Source of the DNA: Pseudomonas sp. PDM16
GTDB taxonomy: Bacteria; Pseudomonadota; Gammaproteobacteria; Pseudomonadales; Pseudomonadaceae
Reading direction: 5' to 3'
Length of the DNA: 64,000 nt
Assembly (NCBI RefSeq): GCF_014851865.1
Contig: NZ_JACVAM010000004.1
Location: 1 to 64,000 of the forward strand
Positions 58,888-64,000 of the stretch are shown here, in pieces (within the stretch, counting starts at the first letter, position 1; the number at the start of each line of letters is the position of its first letter). The notes under the pieces are model-generated. The model had not been told where the DNA came from and searched no databases. It was given only the letters and a program-made list of their open reading frames with translations. A program made the translations under genes and the position numbers.

Positions 58888-59766
58888 TCAGTCCCCGCAG
58901 AAACAGTCGATGTCTTCGGATACCAGGCCGGCTGCTTCGAAGTCGAAGGCGTCCTGAGTGGCCATGCGCTCGGCGTACCAGGCCATGTGGGCGTACTTTG
59001 GGCGGTCCTGCCGGAAGACCTGACCGAACTTCTCTTCGGTGCCCGACCACCAGAGCACCCGCGATGGGTCCTCGATGATTGCCCGGTAGATTTTGTCTTC
59101 CGACTTCTTCCAGCAGAGGTCGCAGTTACCCAAGTCGGAGTCGATGCCTAAGTCGAATGGCTGCCGGCTCCAGAACTCGGCCACATCTTCTTTCGTAACG
59201 CCGGCCTCGTAAGGCGGGCAGATGCTTTCCCAGCGAGTGCCGCCCCTGGCATTGGCTGCCATCATTCGGTGGTAGCGGGCTGGTTCATCGCGCCTGATTC
59301 CCATGACGCAGTCCCATTCGTCATAGCCGAGGCTGCGCATGTGTTTCTCGCCAATCCTGATCTTGAGATAGGCGGTGCACATGTTGTTCGAGAAGTTGGG
59401 GAGGACCGGTGGCTCCTGCTTTATCTCACTGCGGTAGCGGGCGTAATAGTCGAGCATCATGTCGAATGGCTCTCCCTGCCGGCTCGCGGTATTGAAGTCC
59501 ACCAGTCGGTACCAGGGTGCATCCTTTGGTTGGCCGTATTCCCGGCACCATTCCATCCAGACCACGCCCAGATTCCAGCGCTGATCCATTTCATTGATGA
59601 ATACGAGCGTCTCCTCACGCTCCTTGCCGGTGTTCTGAAAGAACGTGTGCACGTCATCTGGGAGTTTGCCGCCATGAGCATCGAGGATGTCATGCGTCAT
59701 TTTTCCGGAAGTGCGGCCGCCGCTGAGCCCGATCTGTGCCGGGCCAGTGATTCGATAGGGATTCAT
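58888..59766 (-). CDS. PP-loop ATPase, PAPS-reductase-like phage protein
   Basis: 292 residues. The N-terminal LSGGRTSGKMTH near 14 is a PP-loop that would bind ATP and adenylate a substrate, as in the PAPS reductase/adenine nucleotide alpha-hydrolase family. FQNTGKEREETLVFINEM near 43 is the following conserved segment. Cysteines cluster in GNCDLCWKKS near 215 and at the end in DIDCFCGD. Those could bind an Fe-S cluster or zinc. The usual reductase C-terminal ECGIH motif is absent, so sulfate assimilation is unlikely. Nucleic-acid modification, such as phage DNA or tRNA thiolation, is one possibility. Confidence 0.78.
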   Translation of the reverse strand: MNPYRITGPAQIGLSGGRTSGKMTHDILDAHGGKLPDDVHTFFQNTGKEREETLVFINEMDQRWNLGVVWMEWCREYGQPKDAPWYRLVDFNTASRQGEPFDMMLDYYARYRSEIKQEPPVLPNFSNNMCTAYLKIRIGEKHMRSLGYDEWDCVMGIRRDEPARYHRMMAANARGGTRWESICPPYEAGVTKEDVAEFWSRQPFDLGIDSDLGNCDLCWKKSEDKIYRAIIEDPSRVLWWSGTEEKFGQVFRQDRPKYAHMAWYAERMATQDAFDFEAAGLVSEDIDCFCGD

Positions 59767-59841
59767 GCGTACCTCAGAGCAGGGCCAACTGCTCGCCTGG
59801 GCGCGCAGCGGAGAATGGTGGCCGCCCGTGGGCGGCGGGTG

Positions 59842-60459
59842 TTACGCGGCGGCGAGGTGCTTCTGCAGGGCGAAGTAGACACGGGCACAGGCCTCGGTAT
59901 CGATGCGGGCACGGTGGCCGCCGACCATCTGCTCACCGGTGAAGTGCAGGTAGGCCTCGCCGAGGTTCGGCGTCTTGAACTGGTTGCGGAAGCGCGAGCG
60001 CTTCATGGCTTCGGTCGGGGGTAGCTGGCAGATCGGTTTGGTGTTGATCGCCGTGCAGTAGTTGGCGCCGGCGCGAAACTCGTTCGCTGCGTCCAGACCG
60101 CGGTAGCGCATCAGGGCGATGCGCAGGATGCGGTCGTCGAAGCTGCAGTTGTGTGCCACGCGCAGGCCGGCGCGCTCATGGATGGCCATGAAGCCGTCCA
60201 GGGCATCTGACTCGGGGATGCCCAGGTCCATTGCCATTTCGGTGGTGATGCCGTGAATAGCGGCAACCTCGTCTGGGATCACCCAGCCATCGGGCCGAAC
60301 AATAGCCTCGAAGCTGTCGACCAGCTCACCGTCCGGGGTGTAGAGCAGGGCGGCGATATCGACGAGGTGCGGCTGGCAAGGGTCGTTGCTGGGCGTGCTG
60401 TACGCCGGCAGGCCGGTGGTTTCGGTGTCGAAGAAAGCGAGGAGGGTAGGCTGATTCAT
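59842..60459 (-). CDS. DnaQ-like 3'-5' exonuclease
   Basis: 205 residues. All DEDDh residues are in place: DTETTG near 11 (D, E), HNCSFDDRIL near 100 (D) and GGHRARIDTEACARVY near 180 (H and D five residues later). It resembles phage exonucleases of the RNase T/DnaQ fold, with likely activity on single-stranded DNA ends. It is encoded close to a Rad50/SbcC-like ATPase, suggesting a recombination or DNA-repair set. The start overlaps the stop of the preceding gene. Confidence 0.9.
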   Translation of the reverse strand: MNQPTLLAFFDTETTGLPAYSTPSNDPCQPHLVDIAALLYTPDGELVDSFEAIVRPDGWVIPDEVAAIHGITTEMAMDLGIPESDALDGFMAIHERAGLRVAHNCSFDDRILRIALMRYRGLDAANEFRAGANYCTAINTKPICQLPPTEAMKRSRFRNQFKTPNLGEAYLHFTGEQMVGGHRARIDTEACARVYFALQKHLAAA

Positions 60460-60827
60460 TTGGTACTCCGTTGTGCCGGCAGGCGGATTCCATGCCGTGC
60501 GATGAATTGCTCGAATGCCACTGGGCCCAGGCCCAGTTTTTTGCGGATGCGGTCGCCGGGCATGCGTGCGTTGGCCAGGGCCTGGGCACGCTTCGCCAAC
60601 TCGTCGTCGCGCTTTTTCAGCTCGCGACGGCTGCAGCCGCTGATGCGGGAGGTGGTGCGGGGGCGGTCGCGCAGGCTGCCGGTGGGCTCCGGCTTGCGGT
60701 CGGTGATCTTCAGTTGCTCGACCGCGCCGCCGCCTGCCAGGTAGGCAGCGGTCAGGCAGGCCAGCGCTTGGCGCTCAGCCTCCCGAGCTGCGGCACTCGG
60801 GAGGTTCAAGGTAGTGAGGTGGTGCAT
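60456..60827 (-). CDS. Hypothetical phage protein with possible helix-turn-helix
   Basis: 123 residues from the ATG at 60827. The N-terminal half is alanine-rich helical, the middle has a charged coil (RRELKKRDDELAKRAQALA), and the C-terminal MPGDRIRKKLGLGPVAFEQFIARHGI looks like a small helix-turn-helix. Possibly DNA-binding. Located between the ATPase and exonuclease genes, overlapping the exonuclease start by four bases. Confidence 0.65.
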   Translation of the reverse strand: MHHLTTLNLPSAAAREAERQALACLTAAYLAGGGAVEQLKITDRKPEPTGSLRDRPRTTSRISGCSRRELKKRDDELAKRAQALANARMPGDRIRKKLGLGPVAFEQFIARHGIRLPAQRSTK

Positions 60828-60834
60828 GCTCACC

Positions 60835-62574
60835 TCACGCCGCAGCGGCGACGGGTGCCGCGATCTGGCCGCCTTCGACCCACACTTGCTGGATGCCTTC
60901 AGGGACTTTCGACATAGCCGCGGCCATGGTGCCGGCCAGAATCGCGCTATCAATCTCGCCAGCGCGGGCCAGGTTGCGGAGCAGCATCAGGATCTGAGGC
61001 CGCGCCGAGGGCTGCAGCACGTCGAAGCGGTCGAGGGCGACCAGGCGCAGGCCAGACAGTCGAGCAATGGCGACGGCCGAAAGCGCGTCGCAGCGCCATT
61101 GTTCGGACTCGCTCAGCAGGCCGTACTGGCGCCCGCCGTAGGTGATCTCGCCGTCATCGGTGACCGTTACCTGCGACCACTTCGCCGACTCAGACATGCT
61201 GGAGAGCATGCTGTTGATCGGCGTGAGTGCCTCTTTCAGGATGTCGCCCGGGATGCCGTCCGGAGCCAGAGCCTTGGCGATCTGGTCCCAGGCGTTGACC
61301 AGGGCATGATGCGCGGCGGCCTTCTTGATCAGCTCCTCACGGCCAGTGCTGAGCGCCAGGGCATCCTGCAGTGCCTGATAGGCGGCGTTGGCGCTGTCGC
61401 GCTCCTGGCGGATGCTGGCGATGGTCTCCTCGGCATTGGCGATGGCTTCCGGCGAGGGTAGGGAGGCGGCGTCAGCCTCCATTTCGGCGACTCGCGTGGC
61501 GGCCTGTTCCGAATCGGTGACGTCGCGCTGGCTATTGATGACGGCGCGTTGTGCACTCTCCAGATAGCCGCTGTATTCCTGCAACCGCTTGCCGGCTTCC
61601 GGGTCGGCAATCAGCTCCGGTGGCACGTAGGCCACGACGGCGCCATCACGCAGCTCGACCAGTCCCTGGCAGTGCGGGCAGGCGAGCGGATCATGGGCCG
61701 GCTCGCCCGAGGCGGCGCGCTCGGCTTCTGCCACCTTCGGGGTCCACTCGTCGACGCGGGCTTGGTCGGCGGCCAGCTTCTCGCGTCGACGTGACAGCAG
61801 GCCGGCCGTCACCTTCAGTTGATCCAGTGACTGCTGCCGCTGCTCAGCTGCTTGGGCGTGGGCCTTGTGAGCGCCAAGCAACTGGTTGGCCTCGTCCAGA
61901 TCGTTCTGCAGGGCGTCGACGCGCTCCTTCGCCTCGTCGATCTGCTCTTGGGTGACGGATACCTGTACCGCATCCGGCTCCCAGTTCTCGGCCTTCTCGC
62001 TGCCGTAAACCTCGCCGGTGATGGACTTCCAGGCGCCGCGCTCCTCGCTGGCGTAGTTCTTGGCCTGGTCGACCGCAGCCGGGAAGCCAGCACGCATCAT
62101 CGGCTTGATCTTCTCGACCAAGGTGGCGTCGGCTCCACGCTCGAGCAGTCGCTTGGCTACCTCGTTCGGGCTGGCAGTGGCGCCGGCCAGGTCGAACAGG
62201 GCCCGGCGGCGTTCTTTGCTGTCGATGCTGGTGAAGCGCTGCGCATCCAGCACGAATGGCAGGTAAGGCGCGTCCAGCAGCGGCGCTGTGTTGCCCTTCG
62301 GCAGCATCACCCAAGAGGCCTGTTCTTCGTTGGCCTCGTCGACCCAGGCTACGTGGGCTTCGCCTTTCTTCTGGCCTTCGGTGACCAGCTGGGCCATGTC
62401 CTTCTTCAGCTTCACGCGGCGCGGTGTGCCGGTGAAAGCCATGCTGATGGCATCGAGTAGCGAGGACTTGCCAGCGCCGTTGCCGCCGGAGACCAGCAGC
62501 ACAGGCTCAGAAACAACAAGGGCCGCATTACGCAGCCCTTGGAAGTTGGTGACGTTGATAGATGCGATGCGCAT
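60835..62574 (-). CDS. Compact Rad50/SbcC-like SMC-type ATPase
   Basis: 579 residues from the ATG at 62574, behind GGAGTGATC; an in-frame GTG 9 bases earlier is possible. Walker A is GGNGAGKSSLLDAIS near 30. Coiled coils span about 180-420 around a CPHC motif near 300, like the zinc hook of Rad50/SbcC. A signature-like LLSESEQWRCDALSAVAIARLSG near 480-500 precedes the Walker B-like LRLVALDRFDVL. The arms are much shorter than in SbcC. No SbcD nuclease gene is adjacent in the window, but a DnaQ-like exonuclease is. Likely role: DNA-end handling in phage recombination. Confidence 0.85.
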   Translation of the reverse strand: MRIASINVTNFQGLRNAALVVSEPVLLVSGGNGAGKSSLLDAISMAFTGTPRRVKLKKDMAQLVTEGQKKGEAHVAWVDEANEEQASWVMLPKGNTAPLLDAPYLPFVLDAQRFTSIDSKERRRALFDLAGATASPNEVAKRLLERGADATLVEKIKPMMRAGFPAAVDQAKNYASEERGAWKSITGEVYGSEKAENWEPDAVQVSVTQEQIDEAKERVDALQNDLDEANQLLGAHKAHAQAAEQRQQSLDQLKVTAGLLSRRREKLAADQARVDEWTPKVAEAERAASGEPAHDPLACPHCQGLVELRDGAVVAYVPPELIADPEAGKRLQEYSGYLESAQRAVINSQRDVTDSEQAATRVAEMEADAASLPSPEAIANAEETIASIRQERDSANAAYQALQDALALSTGREELIKKAAAHHALVNAWDQIAKALAPDGIPGDILKEALTPINSMLSSMSESAKWSQVTVTDDGEITYGGRQYGLLSESEQWRCDALSAVAIARLSGLRLVALDRFDVLQPSARPQILMLLRNLARAGEIDSAILAGTMAAAMSKVPEGIQQVWVEGGQIAAPVAAAA

Positions 62575-62579
62575 GGCGA

Positions 62580-63650
62580 TCACTCCATTTTGAGGTCCAG
62601 GTCATCCAGTGCAACGGCGACCCGGTAGGTGTTGTTGGTGGCTACTTCGGCCTCGCTCTGCAGCACGATCGTGCCGTCGTCGAGCATGCGGATTAGTAGG
62701 CCCTGGGCGGCGGCCTGGTCGATGGCCAGGCGGTGCTGCAGATAGGCCTGGGTGACTTCGGGCTCTGCCTTGGCCAGAAGTGCCTGCACGTCGCTGTAGC
62801 TGTAGGTGCCGTACTTCGCCGGGTGAGAGCCGGCGGGGGTGGCTTCTTCGCCAACTGCCGGAGCGGTGGCCAGAACGTGGCGGGTACCGTGTTCGTCGGC
62901 CGGGCCGACGACCTTCGCGGCCTCCATCGCTTCAAGCATGCGGGCGGCGCGGTTGTAGCCAACCTTCAGTTCGCGCTGTATCGCGCTGACCGTAGGCCGG
63001 CGCTCGCGGACAACAAACTGGACGGCTTCGGGGTAGAGCGGGTCCTGCTCGCCCGGGCCGGTCTCGGCTTCGGCGTTGGCCACATCGTCTTCGAACTCGC
63101 CGCCTTGGTTGAGCAGCTCGCCTTGGTCGGGATCGGGTACCACCTCGTCCATACCGCCCAGGTGATCGGCGGCGTTGGCTACCACCAGCAAGCAGACCTT
63201 GCCCTGGCTGTCGATCAGGTCGTGGCGCTGCGGGTCCAGCTGGTTGATCTTGAAGGTGGCTTTGATACCGTCCTTGATCGCGACGGACTCCAGAATGCCG
63301 CTGATGGTCGGGTTACCGCCGGCGGCGAGCAGCTTCACTGCCTGGGTGACGGTGTACTTGATGGAGCTGGTGAAGCGCTCAATCACGGCCGCTTGCTTCT
63401 TCTCGTTCAGCTTCGGCCAGACGTCGGGGAGGGCGCGCACTTCCTGCAGGAGCACCTGCAGCAGATCGCGGCCCATCGTTTCGCTGGCCAGTTGAATCGG
63501 GCTCAGCTTGGCGGGCAGGGTTTCTTCCTCGGCGGCGTCATTGGCCGGGGCTTCGGGCTGTTCCAAGGTATCCACCACTTGCTCGGCAATCTGCTGCGCG
63601 GCTTGCGGCTCGGTCTGGGTTTCGGTTTGTACTGCTGCTGCTTGTGTCAT
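62580..63650 (-). CDS. Phage protein with an FtsK-gamma-like DNA-binding domain
   Basis: 356 residues. The N-terminal half (about 45-180) is an unrecognised phage domain ([34 protein letters not shown] style, partly helical). Residues near 205-260 match the gamma domain of Fts[21 protein letters not shown], then [20 protein letters not shown] and a [11 protein letters not shown] end. In FtsK this winged helix reads KOPS sequences and contacts XerD. Here no ATPase motor is attached. Residues 285-340 form a helical tail. Overlaps the ATPase gene start region by a few bases, so the two are coupled. Confidence 0.82.
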   Translation of the reverse strand: MTQAAAVQTETQTEPQAAQQIAEQVVDTLEQPEAPANDAAEEETLPAKLSPIQLASETMGRDLLQVLLQEVRALPDVWPKLNEKKQAAVIERFTSSIKYTVTQAVKLLAAGGNPTISGILESVAIKDGIKATFKINQLDPQRHDLIDSQGKVCLLVVANAADHLGGMDEVVPDPDQGELLNQGGEFEDDVANAEAETGPGEQDPLYPEAVQFVVRERRPTVSAIQRELKVGYNRAARMLEAMEAAKVVGPADEHGTRHVLATAPAVGEEATPAGSHPAKYGTYSYSDVQALLAKAEPEVTQAYLQHRLAIDQAAAQGLLIRMLDDGTIVLQSEAEVATNNTYRVAVALDDLDLKME

Positions 63651-63659
63651 CGGTGGGTC

Positions 63660-63860
63660 TCACTTGTTGGCGATGCGGTCGAGGTTTTCCAGCTGGGAGT
63701 CGCTCAGGTACATGTCGCCCTGCCAGCGCTGGTAGTTGGCGCTGACGTCGGCGGTGAACCGGCATTCCCAATCGGAGGAGGCGTTGAGCTCGGCCGCCGC
63801 CAGGAGCGAGGTGAACTCGTCCAGGCGGCGGAACTGCTCGGAGACGGTGCGGGCGGCCAT
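63660..63860 (-). CDS. Small phage protein
   Basis: 66 residues, helical, acidic: FRRLDEFTSLLAAAELNASS, WECRFTADVSANYQRWQGDM, LSDSQLENLDRIANK. No known domain. It lies between the FtsK-gamma-type gene and a gene running off the window, in the same operon. Confidence 0.65.
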   Translation of the reverse strand: MAARTVSEQFRRLDEFTSLLAAAELNASSDWECRFTADVSANYQRWQGDMYLSDSQLENLDRIANK

Positions 63861-63866
63861 GGGCGC

Positions 63867-64000
63867 TTAGCTCATGTCCAGTTCTTCGGTTTCACCTGGC
63901 TGCGGGTCGGCCTTCTGCTGGCTGGTGGCCGGCTTCGTTTCCTGCTGCTCGCCCTGCGGTTGCTGCTCGGCACCTGCAGGCTCCGCGTCGATGATTTCGC
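63867..64000 (-). CDS. 3' end of a phage gene (C-terminal tail only)
   Basis: The minus strand is open from the window edge to a TAA at 63867. The visible 43 residues are a low-complexity glutamine- and glutamate-rich tail (EIIDAEPAGAEQQPQGEQQE, ending PGETEELDMS). Such tails are common at the end of single-strand annealing proteins (RecT/Bet type) and single-strand binding proteins of phages, which would fit the recombination genes nearby, but the domain itself is outside the window. Confidence 0.6.
   Translation of the reverse strand, partial: EIIDAEPAGAEQQPQGEQQETKPATSQQKADPQPGETEELDMS

Larger units (their letters stand above)
51040..64000. mobile_element. Prophage, left arm (right end outside the window)
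   Basis: From just 5' of ybiT to the window edge the genes are phage-like: integrase and excisionase-like genes at the end, then small early genes, a methyltransferase, exonuclease, Rad50/SbcC-like ATPase and FtsK-gamma protein. The order resembles the left (early, recombination) arm of lambdoid or D3-like Pseudomonas siphophages. The left attachment site should lie at 51040-51073, between the ybiT start and the integrase stop. No tRNA sequence is seen there. The repressor, replication and structural genes must lie beyond 64000. Confidence 0.85.

Noticed and set aside
51040..64000. CRISPR array or tRNA at the prophage end
   Set aside because: No direct repeats with spacers and no tRNA-like TTCRANYC loop were seen; the integration site appears not to be a tRNA gene in this window.

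Overview
This is high-GC, densely packed gammaproteobacterial DNA that looks like a Pseudomonas chromosome. The evidence is the tail of a Pseudomonas-type 5S rRNA gene, a TgpA (transglutaminase) operon, a TssA-M/TagF/PpkA/PppA type VI secretion (T6SS) locus, and a GTAGGGCGGGT-type REP hairpin of the sort found between Pseudomonas genes. I cannot assign a species.

Layout. (1) 1-142: 3' end of a 5S rRNA gene and its terminator, so an rRNA operon lies just upstream. (2) 745-13527: a fatty-acid beta-oxidation island. It has an acyl-CoA synthetase, three acyl-CoA dehydrogenases, a thiolase, a FadB/J-like bifunctional hydratase/dehydrogenase, a dienoyl-CoA-reductase-type SDR, an enoyl-CoA isomerase-like crotonase and a nitronate-monooxygenase-like flavoprotein. 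An AraC-family regulator (7453-8493, minus) faces the SDR operon. The dienoyl-reductase-like and isomerase-like enzymes suggest unsaturated or unusual acyl chains as substrate. (3) 13726-38216: a complete T6SS core in two divergent operons. The minus arm runs ppkA-like kinase, lipoprotein, tssA, tssB, tssC, hcp, tagJ, tssE, tssF, tssG, an unknown secreted protein and clpV. The plus arm runs tagH/fha, pppA, tssJ, tssK, tssL, tssM, tagF. Kinase, phosphatase, FHA protein and TagF imply control by threonine phosphorylation. No vgrG is present. (4) 38297-40429: an AT-rich cassette at the end of the plus arm with a candidate effector and four small membrane proteins, two of them paralogous, which fits an effector-immunity module. 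(5) 40875-45523: MoxR, DUF58 protein, TgpA and CHAD protein in a tightly coupled operon. (6) 45618-51039: acyl-CoA thioesterase-like protein, TatD nuclease, MltF-like lytic transglycosylase, DoxX protein and the ABC-F protein YbiT.

(7) 51040 to the right edge: the left arm of a lambdoid-type prophage inserted about 35 bases from the 5' end of ybiT. It carries an integrase with an overlapping excisionase-like gene, then small early genes on both strands, a DUF4145 gene, a small plus-strand operon behind a near-consensus LexA (SOS) operator, a C5 cytosine methyltransferase, a PP-loop/PAPS-reductase-like protein, a DnaQ-like exonuclease, a compact Rad50/SbcC-like ATPase and a protein with an FtsK-gamma-like domain.

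The most striking observation is in the prophage methyltransferase gene. A second ORF of almost identical length starts four bases after the methyltransferase start codon, stays open in the +1 frame through the whole gene, and stops inside the start codon of the next gene. It carries motifs that I recall from an abundant family of phage hypothetical proteins. The conserved motifs of that family can be derived as the +1 reading of the conserved methyltransferase motifs, which suggests full-length overprinting.
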